Shown here in pieces: positions 14,622 through 23,519 of a stretch of 64,000 bases of DNA. Under the pieces are notes generated by a model. The model saw nothing but the letters and a program-made list of their open reading frames with translations, was not told where the DNA came from and did no database searches. The stretch is from Cytophagales bacterium. GTDB taxonomy: Bacteria; Bacteroidota; Bacteroidia; Cytophagales; 172606-1. Where the stretch lies: positions 194,499 through 258,498 of the forward strand of contig JAUJMU010000002.1 of assembly GCA_030446715.1 (NCBI GenBank), in the 5' to 3' direction. The position numbers and the translations under genes are program-made. Position 1 is the stretch's first letter, and each line of letters starts with the position of its first letter.

Positions 14622-15545
14622 CTACCCTTTCGGCATAAAGCACAACGCCGCCGCCCCGAGGATGCCGGCGTTGTTGCCGAGTCTGGCGAGGTTGACGTCC
14701 AGTTTGGAAGTGTAGTAGGGCGTCAGGAATTTATTGAGTGATTCGTACATGCCCGCTTCCATGTGCCGGAAGCCCTTGGCCACGCCGCCGCCGATGCAGA
14801 TGTTTTTAATGTCGAGCAGGTAGATGGCCGAAACCAGCGCCTGTCCGAGTACCCGGCCGTATTCGGCCAGAATGCGCAAAGCCACCATATCTCCGGCGTT
14901 GGCGGCGGCAATGATCACGTCGTCGTCAATTTTGGCTTCGCCGGAGAGGGTTGACTTGCCCGGATGTTGCGCCAAATATTCCTTCGCCATCCTGATCAGT
15001 CCGGCCTTGCCGATGGTCTGTTCCACGGAGCGGCCGTTGCCCGAAAGGATGTGACCGAGTTCGAGGCCGTTGCCGTCGCCGCCCGTAAAAATGCGCCGGT
15101 TGATGATTGCCCCGCTGCCGATGCCCGTACCCAGCGTAACCAGCAGGAAATTATCGGGCATGGTCTGCCCGGAAAAGTAAAACTCTCCCAGAGCGGCGGC
15201 ATTGGCGTCGTTTTCCAGGTGAAACACAACCTCCGGGTGGCGCGCCTCCAGCCGGTCCACGAGGTTCAGGCTGTTCAGTTCCGGAATGTTCGCCATCTCA
15301 ACCAGCGTGCGGCGGTCATTGGAAATCATGCCCGGCAGGCCGATGCCCACGTGCTGCACCTGCGGATGCTTGCGCAGCCAGTCGCCGATGGCTGCCACGA
15401 GCCCATCGCCGGGGGTGCCGCTCTGACGCAGGGTTTTGGTGGGTACTTTGCTCTTTTCCAGCAACTGGCCCGAGCTGTCCACGAGGCCGAATTTCAGGTT
15501 GCTTCCACCTACATCAATTCCGGTAAAAATTTGCATAGCGTTCAT
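14622..15545 (-). CDS. ROK family protein (glucokinase-like)
   Basis: The product (about 307 residues from ATG 15545, or 304 from 15536) starts 'MQIFTGIDVGGSNLKFGLVD', the phosphate-1 loop of ROK sugar kinases. 'GIGLPGMISNDRRT', 'LENDANAAALGEFYFSG' and 'VTLGTGIGSGAIINRRIFTG' follow, and 'GHILSG' replaces the usual 'GH' metal site region. The classic ROK zinc motif 'CxCGxxGCxE' is replaced by 'SGNGRSVEQTIGKAGL', so the zinc cysteines are missing. This is common in polyphosphate-dependent glucokinase relatives. The frame is open up to 15866, but that part is antisense to the next gene. Confidence 0.88.
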   Translation of the reverse strand: MNAMQIFTGIDVGGSNLKFGLVDSSGQLLEKSKVPTKTLRQSGTPGDGLVAAIGDWLRKHPQVQHVGIGLPGMISNDRRTLVEMANIPELNSLNLVDRLEARHPEVVFHLENDANAAALGEFYFSGQTMPDNFLLVTLGTGIGSGAIINRRIFTGGDGNGLELGHILSGNGRSVEQTIGKAGLIRMAKEYLAQHPGKSTLSGEAKIDDDVIIAAANAGDMVALRILAEYGRVLGQALVSAIYLLDIKNICIGGGVAKGFRHMEAGMYESLNKFLTPYYTSKLDVNLARLGNNAGILGAAALCFMPKG

Positions 15546-15549
15546 GTAA

Positions 15550-15641
15550 CAAATAACAGCTATCGGACTGGAAATAGCAAGATAGTGGTTATTTGTATGG
15601 ACAATTAAGGTTGTATCTGCTATTTGATATCTGATATTTGC
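15550..15641. repeat. Heptamer-arm element before the methyltransferase gene
   Basis: Four tandem heptamers TATYTGN run from 15614 to 15641, ending 3 bp before the ATG at 15645. A degenerate series of complementary heptamers (CAAATAA, CAGCTAT, GAAATAG, CAAGATA) lies at 15550-15584. The core between the arms is about 30 bp. The element fills the divergent intergenic region. Confidence 0.5.
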
Positions 15642-15644
15642 CCC

Positions 15645-16364
15645 ATGTCTCGAACTACTCCCGATCCGCTGGGCAAGGCGTTGTCCGACTACTGGAACGG
15701 CCTGACCGACGCCCGGATTACCGTCCACAGCAGCATTACCGAAGAAGAATTTATCCCGGCGGCCTACCTGTTCCGCGACGCCACTACCCTGCCCGGACTG
15801 GAAAAAATTGCCATTGACCAGTGCCTCGGCCGGGTACTCGACGCCGGGGCCGGGGCCGGCAGCCACGCCCTCCTGCTCCAGCAGAAAGGCCTGCAGGTCA
15901 CGGCCCTCGACCTCTCACCGCTGGCCGTACAGATTATGCGCGAACGCGGCGTGCAGGATGTCCGGCAGGCTGATTTTTTCGGCTTCCGGGAGAGCGGCTA
16001 CGACACGATTCTGCTGCTCATGAACGGAATCGGCATTGCCGGAACCCTCGACGGCCTGGACCGCCTCCTGACCCACGTCCGGACCCTCCTCCGGCCCGGA
16101 GGGCAGATCCTGTGCGACTCCACCGACATACTGTATATGTTTGAAGATGAAGACGGATCTGCCCTCATTGACCTGAACGCGGCTTACTACGGCGAGGTCA
16201 CCTACCAGATGGAATACGGCGAAACCGTCGGGGAAAAGTTCGGCTGGCTGTTTGTGAACTTCGACATTCTGGCGGACCACGCCGAAAGCAATGGGTATGC
16301 CTGCGAACTGCTCGCCACGGACGAAAATGATCAGTACCTGGCGCGGTTGACTTTGAAAAATTAA
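15645..16364 (+). CDS. Class I SAM-dependent methyltransferase
   Basis: The 239-residue protein (ATG 15645, 'MSRTTPDPLGK') has the SAM-binding loop 'VLDAGAGAGSHALLLQQKG' near residue 65, the acidic 'TALDLSPLAV' and 'YDTILLLMNGIGIAGTLDGL' with 'LLRPGGQILCDSTDI'. The family is methyltransferase type 11/25-like with unknown substrate. It is divergent from the ROK gene and 36 bp upstream of the fucosidase gene. Start choice: an earlier ATG at 15624 lies within the heptamer arm and is less likely. Confidence 0.88.
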   Translation: MSRTTPDPLGKALSDYWNGLTDARITVHSSITEEEFIPAAYLFRDATTLPGLEKIAIDQCLGRVLDAGAGAGSHALLLQQKGLQVTALDLSPLAVQIMRERGVQDVRQADFFGFRESGYDTILLLMNGIGIAGTLDGLDRLLTHVRTLLRPGGQILCDSTDILYMFEDEDGSALIDLNAAYYGEVTYQMEYGETVGEKFGWLFVNFDILADHAESNGYACELLATDENDQYLARLTLKN

Positions 16365-16400
16365 ATTTGTTATTTTCAAAGGATAAATTTTCTCTCCACT

Positions 16401-17744
16401 ATGATCCAACCTTCTTATCCCCGGGCCCTCCGGCTGCGTTTCCTGCCGGGTCTGGCTTTTATGCTCATGAGTCTTATGTCCCTGCAGGCGCAAACCGGCT
16501 ACCAGCCGGCCAAAGAGAATCTGGAAGCCCGCCAGTGGTTCGGGGACGCCAGATTCGGATTGTTCATTCACTGGGGCGTTTACAGTGTACTGAGTGACGG
16601 CGAATGGGTGATGAACACCCGGCAGATTCCGGTAAAGGAATACGAAAAACTGCCGGCATTCTTCAATCCCACCGAATTCAACGCCGCCGAATGGGTAGGC
16701 CTTGCCAAAGCGGCCGGCATGAAATACATCACCATTACCTCCAAGCACCACGACGGATTCGCCATGTACGACTCCAAAGTGTCGGATTACGACATCGTCG
16801 ACCGGACGCCCTACAAGAAAGACGTGCTCAGGATGCTGGCCGAAGAATGCCGCAAACAGGGCATCAAACTCTTTTTCTACCACTCCCACCTTGACTGGCA
16901 CCACCCGGATTACTTCCCCCGTGGCCGTACGGGTGGCAGCTACACGGGCCGGGCGGAGAGCGGTGACTTCAACAAGTACATTGACTACATGAACGGCCAG
17001 CTCCGCGAACTGCTGACCAACTACGGACCGGTGGCCGGCATCTGGTTCGACGGCTGGTGGGATCATAAGGATAAGGTAAACTGGCGCCTCGACGATACCT
17101 ACAAACTGATCCACAGCCTGCAGCCGGCCGCGCTGATCGGCAACAATCACCACGTGGCTCCTTTTCCGGGGGAGGATTTCCAGATGTTTGAAAAAGACCT
17201 TCCGGGGCATAACACCACCGGCTTCAGTGAAGGATCAAAGATTGGCAACCTGCCCCTCGAAACGTGCGAAACCATGAACAATTCGTGGGGCTTTAACCTG
17301 AAGGACCAGAAATACAAAAGCACCAGGGACCTGGTACACTACCTGGTAAAAGCCGCCGGCCACAACGCCAATTTTCTGCTTAACGTCGGACCGATGCCCA
17401 ACGGACAGATTCAACCCGAATTCCAGACCACCCTAAAGGAGATTGGTCAGTGGATGAGCAAGTATGGCGAAACGATTTACGGTACCCGCGGCGGCCCGGT
17501 TTCTCCCCGCAACTGGGGCGTGACCACCGCCAAAGGCAACAAAGTATACGTGCACATCCTCGACTGGCAGGACAATACCCTTGCCCTGCCGAACCTGCCC
17601 GGCAAGATCAAGTCGGCGCGGCTGTACGGCGAAAGTGGCAAAGTTACCTTCACCCAAACTCCGGACGGCGTGGTGCTCAAGCTGCCCAGGGCCGATCCCA
17701 ACCGCTTTGACACGGTGATTGAACTGGAAATGCCGGGGGTGTAG
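16401..17744 (+). CDS. Secreted alpha-L-fucosidase, GH29
   Basis: The 447-residue enzyme has a signal peptide ('LPGLAFMLMSLMSLQAQ') and the GH29 landmarks 'ARFGLFIHWGVYSVL' (residues 52-66), 'YITITSKHHDGFAMYDS' (112-128) and 'VAGIWFDGWW' (about 212-221), where the aspartate is the retaining nucleophile. 'NFLLNVGPMPNGQIQPE' is also diagnostic. It removes terminal L-fucose from glycans in the periplasm or outside the cell. A C-terminal beta-domain ends at 17744. A -7-like TAAATTTG sits at 16362-16369, so it may have its own promoter. Confidence 0.95.
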   Translation: MIQPSYPRALRLRFLPGLAFMLMSLMSLQAQTGYQPAKENLEARQWFGDARFGLFIHWGVYSVLSDGEWVMNTRQIPVKEYEKLPAFFNPTEFNAAEWVGLAKAAGMKYITITSKHHDGFAMYDSKVSDYDIVDRTPYKKDVLRMLAEECRKQGIKLFFYHSHLDWHHPDYFPRGRTGGSYTGRAESGDFNKYIDYMNGQLRELLTNYGPVAGIWFDGWWDHKDKVNWRLDDTYKLIHSLQPAALIGNNHHVAPFPGEDFQMFEKDLPGHNTTGFSEGSKIGNLPLETCETMNNSWGFNLKDQKYKSTRDLVHYLVKAAGHNANFLLNVGPMPNGQIQPEFQTTLKEIGQWMSKYGETIYGTRGGPVSPRNWGVTTAKGNKVYVHILDWQDNTLALPNLPGKIKSARLYGESGKVTFTQTPDGVVLKLPRADPNRFDTVIELEMPGV

Positions 17745-17747
17745 GGA

Positions 17748-17877
17748 ATCAAGTGGTAAGTGATTAGTGGTAAGTCGTAAGGGGTTTGGCGGGGGCGAAC
17801 AGTAACGTCTGCCTGCTGCCCGCTTCCAACCCTGCACTTACAACTTATCACTTACCACTCACTACCTGCCACTTTCC
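17748..17877. repeat. Inverted heptamer-arm element between GH29 and baeRF genes
   Basis: The left arm has five heptamers of type GGTAAGT (17748-17782) and the right arm six of type ACTTACC (17836-17877), reverse complements of one another. The core is about 53 bp and GC-rich. The rest of the interval to 18056 holds no gene. Confidence 0.75.
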
Positions 17878-18056
17878 CTTATTTCCGCCGAAAAGCAACT
17901 CAATCATTTAGTCAGCCGTACACTTAACACAAACTTTACATGGCTGAACCCACTGCGGTTGTGCGCTGCCGGCGGAAGAATAATGTTCCGTTTTTTTCCC
18001 TGAGGTGGTGTTGAGAAAATCAATTGTGACCTGGTAACTTAAATAGATTCGCAGTT

Positions 18057-19223
18057 ATGACTAAAAATGAAATACAGGAGAAACTACGCATGCTCAGCAG
18101 CGAGTCATCCTACCCGAGCCTGTCCATTACGTTCAAGGTGAATCCCGAGGATCCTCAGTACGAGTACAAACTGAGTCAACACCTGAGGGATGCCAGGGCG
18201 CAGTTGCAGGCACAGGTACCTGCCACCTCCGAGCACGCTGAACAGGCCCGGATGATTCTGGAGCAACTCGATAGCCTGACCGAAGATCTGGTTAATTTCG
18301 GATCGGGCTGCCGCGGATATGGCATATTCCTTTCGGCAGGCGTCCAGACTACCGTATGCCTGCCCTTTGAGGCAGACAACCAGATCACCATTGCCGACAG
18401 CTTTCAGGTGCGCGAGCTGGCTTACAATCTGGGGCTGCTGGAAGAATATCTGGTTCTTCTCGTCAGCGAGCACAAAACGCTGGCCCTGCGCGGATTTAAC
18501 GATAATTTGTCCGTAGTTCAGATTGAAGATCTCCCCGCATCCATAGAGGAAATGGGAACCTACACGGACGATACCCGTTTTACGCACATGTCTTCGGCGC
18601 ACCGTGGTACCGGCCCTGCTCACCAGAACGGATTTACCCATCAGGGTGGCGGCGGCCAGGTAGACAATCAGGAACACCTGCGCAATTACATGGTCAAAAT
18701 TGATCAGGCAGTGGGCAAATACCTGCGGGACGAAAATCTGCGGTTTGTGCTGATGGGCACCGAAAAGAAAGCGGCCCACTTCCTCAAATCTTCCAAATAC
18801 ACTGATCGCCTGATCGGCAGCATTAACGGTAACTACGACCACCTTCCGTCGCATGAACTCGGCAAAATGGCCGCCCCGGTGGTACAGGAAAAACTGGCCG
18901 AGGAACGGGAAGGTGTACTTGACCAGTTGCAGAATGCCGTCGGACAGAACCTGTATGTAGCAGGTATTCAATCCGTGTGGCAGGCCGCATTTGAAGGCCG
19001 GGTGCGTACGCTGATCGTTGAAAAGGGCTACCAGTGCAAGGCCGTGCTGAAGGAAAATGGCTACGTAGTGGAACCGGATGCCGACAGCGACACTGACCCC
19101 GTTGCCGAAGATGCCGTGGATGACCTCATTGAAATGGTCATCAACAAGGGCGGCAACGTGATATTTACCGAAGATGGTAAACTGGAAGGCCACCAGCAAC
19201 TGGCCGCCATTACCAGGTATTAG
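18057..19223 (+). CDS. Bacterial archaeo-eukaryotic release factor-like protein (baeRF family)
   Basis: The 388-residue protein has three regions like eRF1: an N-terminal 'YPSLSITFKVNPE' strand with 'LVNFGSGCRGYGIFLSAGV', a middle region 'DENLRFVLMGTEKKAAHFLKS' with 'LIGSINGNYDHLPSHELGKM', and a C-terminal 'GKVIFTEDGKLE'-like end ('KGGNVIFTEDGKLEGHQQLA'), the hallmark of the Pelota/L7Ae-type domain. 'GIQSVWQAAFEGRVRTLIVE' is typical of baeRF families 3 and 7. These proteins are proposed to act in ribosome rescue or translation stress, without experimental proof for most. The exact family number is uncertain. Confidence 0.75.
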   Translation: MTKNEIQEKLRMLSSESSYPSLSITFKVNPEDPQYEYKLSQHLRDARAQLQAQVPATSEHAEQARMILEQLDSLTEDLVNFGSGCRGYGIFLSAGVQTTVCLPFEADNQITIADSFQVRELAYNLGLLEEYLVLLVSEHKTLALRGFNDNLSVVQIEDLPASIEEMGTYTDDTRFTHMSSAHRGTGPAHQNGFTHQGGGGQVDNQEHLRNYMVKIDQAVGKYLRDENLRFVLMGTEKKAAHFLKSSKYTDRLIGSINGNYDHLPSHELGKMAAPVVQEKLAEEREGVLDQLQNAVGQNLYVAGIQSVWQAAFEGRVRTLIVEKGYQCKAVLKENGYVVEPDADSDTDPVAEDAVDDLIEMVINKGGNVIFTEDGKLEGHQQLAAITRY

Positions 19224-19286
19224 CCATTACCAGGTATTAATGGTTGGTTGGCCGAATGGCCGACAGACTAACTGTACATAACAAGG

Positions 19287-19334
19287 AAAAAAGCGGAAAG
19301 GGTAAGGAAGAACTCCTTACCCTTTCCGCTTTTT
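19287..19334. terminator. Strong bidirectional terminator
   Basis: AAAAGCGGAAAGGGTAAGGA pairs with TCCTTACCCTTTCCGCTTTT over 20 bp with a short loop. An A-run on one side and a T-run on the other let it serve both the baeRF gene and the convergent transglycosylase gene. Confidence 0.9.
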
Positions 19335-19339
19335 ATCCC

Positions 19340-19374
19340 AAGTCTGAGACCTCAAGTCTAAAATCTTACTCCAA
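19340..19374. repeat. Single heptamer arm
   Basis: Five consecutive heptamers (AAGTCTG, AGACCTC, AAGTCTA, AAATCTT, ACTCCAA) lie between the terminator and the stop codon of the convergent transglycosylase gene. No complementary arm was found nearby. Confidence 0.45.
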
Positions 19375-19382
19375 GACTATGC

Positions 19383-20393
19383 CTATCGCAATACACCAGT
19401 GGCAGAGTCTTCGGGGTGTCCGGCGTTGCCGGTTCCCAGGGGAGCCAGTTCGTCGAGGCTTGGCTGGCTGGTAACAATCACCTCCTTTTTCCTTGGAACG
19501 AGCAAAGCATACGTTTTTCCTTCTTCCTTAATGGTCAGCGTATTTTGGAGCAACCAGGGATTGTGCCTCCGCAAAGTTTCATATGTAATGCCGTGGCCGG
19601 CGGCAAACGCCTCCAGGTCCTCAATGGATTCAGTCACCTTTACGCTTTTCAGGGGCTCGTAAAGCGAATTGTCGCGCGTAACCTTATAGCCATATTCCCG
19701 GGAGTTTTCCAGCAACTGCCTGATTGCCAGCACCCGGAACACGTATTCGCCCGTCTGCTTGTTCAGCTTCAGGCGGTAATAGGATTTTTTCTGCTGACTG
19801 CGGTAGGCGCGGTCAAGGGCGTACATACCGGCGTTGTAGGAAGCAGCTACGCTGGTCCAGTCGCCGAACCACTTGTAAGCATCGCGGAAGTATTGGCAGG
19901 CTGCCACGGTTGCTAGCATCGGGTGATACCGTTCGTCTACTTCCCCGTTTACCTCCAGCCCGTATTCCCTTGCGGTGGCGGGCATCATCTGCCAGAATCC
20001 GCCGGCACCCTTCGGGGAGTCTGCGTTCAGCAGCATGCTCTCCACCACGGCCAGGTATTTGAAGTCTTCCGGAATTTTGTGCTGCCGCAGGACCGGTGTG
20101 ATTTTCGGGAGCCAGTACCGGGACCGTTGCATGACCGGTATCCAGCTTACATTCCACAAGGTTTGCAGGCGCAGTTCGCGGCTGAAGCGGCTGGCCACCG
20201 ACTTGTTTTGCAGCGGCACGGCTTCTCCCGCGAAATGCACCATTTCCGGCGGATCATCGGGGTCATACAGCACCTGATAGCGGGGGTCGTGTTCGTAGCT
20301 GAAATCGAACGCCACGCCCAGCCGGCTGTAGATGCTGTACCCGATGAGGCCGGTCAGCAGAATGAATACCGATATGACCTGCAGCTTCCGCAC
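19383..20393 (-). CDS. Lytic transglycosylase, MltD-like
   Basis: The 336-residue protein has an N-terminal membrane anchor or signal ('VISVFILLTGLIGYSIY') and an SLT domain with the catalytic glutamate in 'YLAVVESMLLNADSPKGAGGFWQMMPATAREYGL' (E about residue 115). 'ASYNAGMYALDRAY' and a C-terminal LysM-like 'YETLRRHNPWLLQNTLTIKEEGKTYALLVPR' support an MltD-type murein hydrolase. It cleaves peptidoglycan glycan strands. It follows the LOG gene by 2 bp, so both are translated from one message. Confidence 0.9.
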   Translation of the reverse strand: MRKLQVISVFILLTGLIGYSIYSRLGVAFDFSYEHDPRYQVLYDPDDPPEMVHFAGEAVPLQNKSVASRFSRELRLQTLWNVSWIPVMQRSRYWLPKITPVLRQHKIPEDFKYLAVVESMLLNADSPKGAGGFWQMMPATAREYGLEVNGEVDERYHPMLATVAACQYFRDAYKWFGDWTSVAASYNAGMYALDRAYRSQQKKSYYRLKLNKQTGEYVFRVLAIRQLLENSREYGYKVTRDNSLYEPLKSVKVTESIEDLEAFAAGHGITYETLRRHNPWLLQNTLTIKEEGKTYALLVPRKKEVIVTSQPSLDELAPLGTGNAGHPEDSATGVLR

Positions 20394-20395
20394 GA

Positions 20396-21142
20396 TCAGA
20401 AGTTTGGTGACAGCAGATACTTCGAATAGAAATCATCTATCACTTTTACCGCTTCAGTCGGCGTGTCCACAATATTGATCAGTTTCATGTCTTCCGGACT
20501 GATGTTGGCCTCCTGCCCCAGCATCACCTCCTCGATCCAGGTGAGCATGCCCTGCCAGTACGACCGGCCCACCAGCACAATCGGGAACCGGCTTATTTTC
20601 TGGGTCTGCACCAGCGTAATGGCCTCAAATAACTCGTCAAGCGTACCCATGCCGCCCGGCATTACAATAAAGCCCTGGGCATATTTGATAAACATGACCT
20701 TGCGCACGAAAAAGTAGTCGAAGGTAATCAGTTTATCGGGATCAATGTAGGTATTGTTGAACTGCTCAAAAGGCAGGTGAATGTTGAGGCCGGCCGATTT
20801 GCCACCCTGCTCGAATGCACCCTTGTTGGCGGCTTCCATAATGCCGGGGCCGCCGCCCGTAATCACCCCGTAGCCGTGCCGGACCAGCTTGGCCGCAATT
20901 TCTTCGGCCATTTTGTAGTATGGATTATCGGGCTTGGTACGGGCCGAGCCGAAAATGGAGACGCACGGACCGATTTGTGCCAGTTTCTCAAAACCATTCA
21001 CAAACTCAGCCATCACCTTAAATATTGCCCACGAGTCGGCGCTTTTGATTTCGTTCCAGTCGCGGTTGCGGAAGGCCTGCCGGATGCGTTCTTCTTCCTG
21101 ACTTACGGCCTTCCCATTCTTTTCCTGTTTTTCTTTTACCAT
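20396..21142 (-). CDS. LOG family protein (TIGR00730), nucleotide 5'-monophosphate phosphoribohydrolase-like
   Basis: The 248-residue Rossmann protein carries both LOG signatures, 'GGGPGIMEAANKGAFEQGG' (about residues 97-115) and 'PGGMGTLDELFEAITLVQ' (161-178). Plant LOG proteins release cytokinins from riboside monophosphates; bacterial relatives cleave AMP/CMP-type nucleotides. It forms an operon with the downstream transglycosylase gene. Confidence 0.92.
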   Translation of the reverse strand: MVKEKQEKNGKAVSQEEERIRQAFRNRDWNEIKSADSWAIFKVMAEFVNGFEKLAQIGPCVSIFGSARTKPDNPYYKMAEEIAAKLVRHGYGVITGGGPGIMEAANKGAFEQGGKSAGLNIHLPFEQFNNTYIDPDKLITFDYFFVRKVMFIKYAQGFIVMPGGMGTLDELFEAITLVQTQKISRFPIVLVGRSYWQGMLTWIEEVMLGQEANISPEDMKLINIVDTPTEAVKVIDDFYSKYLLSPNF

Positions 21143-21349
21143 AATCTGTCTTGCTAACGGTTTACTGCGCCAGCCTCCCTCCGGGTAAACCCATTCTGCC
21201 GCCCATTGCAGCAGCCACTAAGTGCTTTTTTGCACAAAGGGCTGCAAAGTTAGGCTGTTTTGAGAAAACGGTCATCCTCAGGCAGGCCCGGGTCGGGAAG
21301 GTGGCAAAAAGCAAACCTAATTTTATCTCCTTTTCAAATTTGTTAATAA

Positions 21350-22378
21350 TTACGCCCGGTGGTACATCCATAATAAATTGTCGCCGATTTCGTGTTTACC
21401 CGCTGGTCCGGCATCTTTCAACCGGGGAGCAGCAATTCCCCGGCCAAACGTGACCGGGCTCCGGAAAACCCGGGCTTCGTCCCAGAGTCCGCCATCAATA
21501 AAGGCCTGCAACACCGCAGTGCCTCCCTCCACAATCACCGAACCGATCTTGCGCCAGTGCAGGTCGGCCAGCAGATCAGGCAAAAACTCCGCCGGGTTTT
21601 CGAGCCGGATAAATTGCACGTACTCCCGGGCTTCCTCTTGTAACAGGTTATAGCATAAGGTAGTTTGGGTCTGGTCAAACAAATGCAGTCCGGCCGGCAG
21701 CCGCAAAAACCGGTCAATGACAATCCTGACCGGATCGTTGCCGGTCCAGTCGCGGACATTCAGCCTGGGGTTGTCGCAGAGAGCCGTACCGGTTCCTACC
21801 AGCACAGCATCTTCCTCAGCCCGCCATCTGTGTACGAGCCGCCGGGCCTCCGCGTTGCTGATCCATCTGGACGAAAAATCCTCCCGGGCAATGAAGCCGT
21901 CGGCGGTTTGGGCCCACTTCAGGATCACGTACGGCCGGTTTTTTTCAATAGTGGTAAAAAACCGCCGGTTCAGTACTTTCCCCTCCTCTTCCAGCAGGCC
22001 CGTTTCCACCTCAATGCCAGCCGCTTTCAACTTTTCAACTCCTTTCCCGCCTACCAGCGGGTTGGAATCAATGTTGCAGACCACCACGCGCCTGAATTGA
22101 TGAGCGATCAGCAAGTCAGCGCAGGGTGGCGTTTTGCCGAAATGAGAACAAGGTTCGAGGGTAACGTAGGCAGTACTCTCCGGCAAAAGCGATTTGTCCG
22201 CCACGCCGGCTACGGCATTTACCTCCGCATGGGGGCCACCATACTTCTGGTGCCATCCCTCCCCGATGATGCGCCCCCGGTGCACGATCACGCAGCCCAC
22301 CAGTGGGTTGGGGCTTGCGGTGCCGCGGCCAAGGGCAGCCAGTTCCAGTGCCCGGCGCATGAACAGAATATCTTGCAT
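21350..22378 (-). CDS. ribD: Bifunctional diaminohydroxyphosphoribosylaminopyrimidine deaminase/reductase
   Basis: The 342-residue enzyme does steps two and three of riboflavin synthesis. The N-terminal deaminase has H50-A-E52 in 'GGPHAEVNAVA' and zinc cysteines C77 and C86 in 'LEPCSHFGKTPPCADLL'. The C-terminal reductase has 'PYVILKWAQTADGFIA', 'DAVLVGTGTALCDNPRLNVRDW' and 'SVIVEGGTAVLQAFI'. It is divergent from prmC with a 125-bp gap. No FMN riboswitch pattern was found in the leader; a small hairpin (AAATTCC/GGAATTT) occurs at 22435-22455. Confidence 0.96.
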   Translation of the reverse strand: MQDILFMRRALELAALGRGTASPNPLVGCVIVHRGRIIGEGWHQKYGGPHAEVNAVAGVADKSLLPESTAYVTLEPCSHFGKTPPCADLLIAHQFRRVVVCNIDSNPLVGGKGVEKLKAAGIEVETGLLEEEGKVLNRRFFTTIEKNRPYVILKWAQTADGFIAREDFSSRWISNAEARRLVHRWRAEEDAVLVGTGTALCDNPRLNVRDWTGNDPVRIVIDRFLRLPAGLHLFDQTQTTLCYNLLQEEAREYVQFIRLENPAEFLPDLLADLHWRKIGSVIVEGGTAVLQAFIDGGLWDEARVFRSPVTFGRGIAAPRLKDAGPAGKHEIGDNLLWMYHRA

Positions 22379-22503
22379 CAGTCTTACAGAATTTGTGAAG
22401 TTCCGTTTCGTTATCCCTTACGGTAAGGTCCGGTAAATTCCTGTAAGGAATTTTTCCCGCCCGGCAATATAAAGGAATAACCATTTCATTTTAATTCCTG
22501 TTC

Positions 22504-23382
22504 ATGCACGTTTCTTCCCGGCAGCTGGCAGATGAGGTGGTTACCCGTCTGGGGCAGATTTATGACCCCGCCGAAGCCCGCAGCATTGCCTTTTTACTGC
22601 TTGAGCACCTGTACGGCCTCAGCAAGGCGGCCGTGGCAGCGGATAAAACCATTCCGCAACCTGATCCCGGAGGGTGGCAGGAAAATCTGCGGCGGCTGGA
22701 AGCCCACGAACCGGTTCAGTACGTAACCGGGACCGCCCATTTTTACGGGCTCCGCTTCCGGGTCAATCCGGCAGTGCTGATCCCGAGACCCGAAACGGAA
22801 GAGTTGGTGGACTGGATTATCCGCGAACACCGGAACAGGAGCATACGCATCCTCGACATCGGCACCGGCAGCGGCTGCATTGCCGTGAGTCTGGCAAAAA
22901 ATCTTCCCCGGGCACAGGTTTGGGGGGCAGATATTTCTGCCGACGCCCTGCGGACGGCCCGCCGGAATGCCCATTACAACGAGGCAAACGTTCAATTTGT
23001 GGAAGCAGACATCCGGCACTGGGAAACGGCAAGGGTCCTTGCGGAACTTACTTTTGATCTGGTGGTAAGCAATCCACCCTACGTTACGACCAGTGAACAG
23101 AGCCTGATGCGCCCCAATGTGCTGGCGTTTGAGCCCCACCTCGCCCTGTTTGTGCCCGATGCTGATCCGCTTCTCTTCTACCGGCACATTGCGGCTTTTT
23201 GCAACCGCCATCTCAATCCCGGCGGGGCAGCTTACTTTGAGATCAACGAACAGTTCCCGGCGCAGACGGCCGGAGTCCTGCAGGCGGCCGGCCTTGGTGA
23301 TCCGTTCCTGTATACGGACCTGTTCGGGAAAGCCCGTCACATCCGGGTTTTCCTCGAAAAACGTCCAAATGCAAAGATTTAA
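22504..23382 (+). CDS. prmC: Peptide chain release factor N5-glutamine methyltransferase
   Basis: The 292-residue SAM-dependent enzyme methylates the glutamine of the GGQ motif in release factors RF1/RF2. The N-terminal helical domain is followed by 'RFRVNPAVLIPRPETEELVD' (residues 84-103), the SAM loop 'ILDIGTGSGCIAVSLA' (116-131) and the catalytic 'NPPY' at 190-193. Length and order fit the family. Confidence 0.96.
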   Translation: MHVSSRQLADEVVTRLGQIYDPAEARSIAFLLLEHLYGLSKAAVAADKTIPQPDPGGWQENLRRLEAHEPVQYVTGTAHFYGLRFRVNPAVLIPRPETEELVDWIIREHRNRSIRILDIGTGSGCIAVSLAKNLPRAQVWGADISADALRTARRNAHYNEANVQFVEADIRHWETARVLAELTFDLVVSNPPYVTTSEQSLMRPNVLAFEPHLALFVPDADPLLFYRHIAAFCNRHLNPGGAAYFEINEQFPAQTAGVLQAAGLGDPFLYTDLFGKARHIRVFLEKRPNAKI

Positions 23383-23519
23383 CAGAATGTTAACAAATGA
23401 ATTTGCGCAGGTATTGACTTTTAAACGTTAAATGACTTTATTTAAGATTAATTTTTATTGCTTAAGTACAAAATAGGCCAAACTGCCTATAAACGTACAC
23501 CTGAAAATCCAAGCATGCG

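Noticed and set aside
15915-17210. Minus-strand ORF of 431 residues
   Set aside because: It is the mirror of the methyltransferase and fucosidase genes, and the product shows only composition-type sequence.
18105-19199. Minus-strand ORF of 364 residues opposite the baeRF gene
   Set aside because: Antisense shadow; the plus-strand protein has family features and a terminator.
22379-22503. FMN riboswitch before ribD
   Set aside because: The conserved RFN core sequence was not found on the minus strand; only a small hairpin is present.
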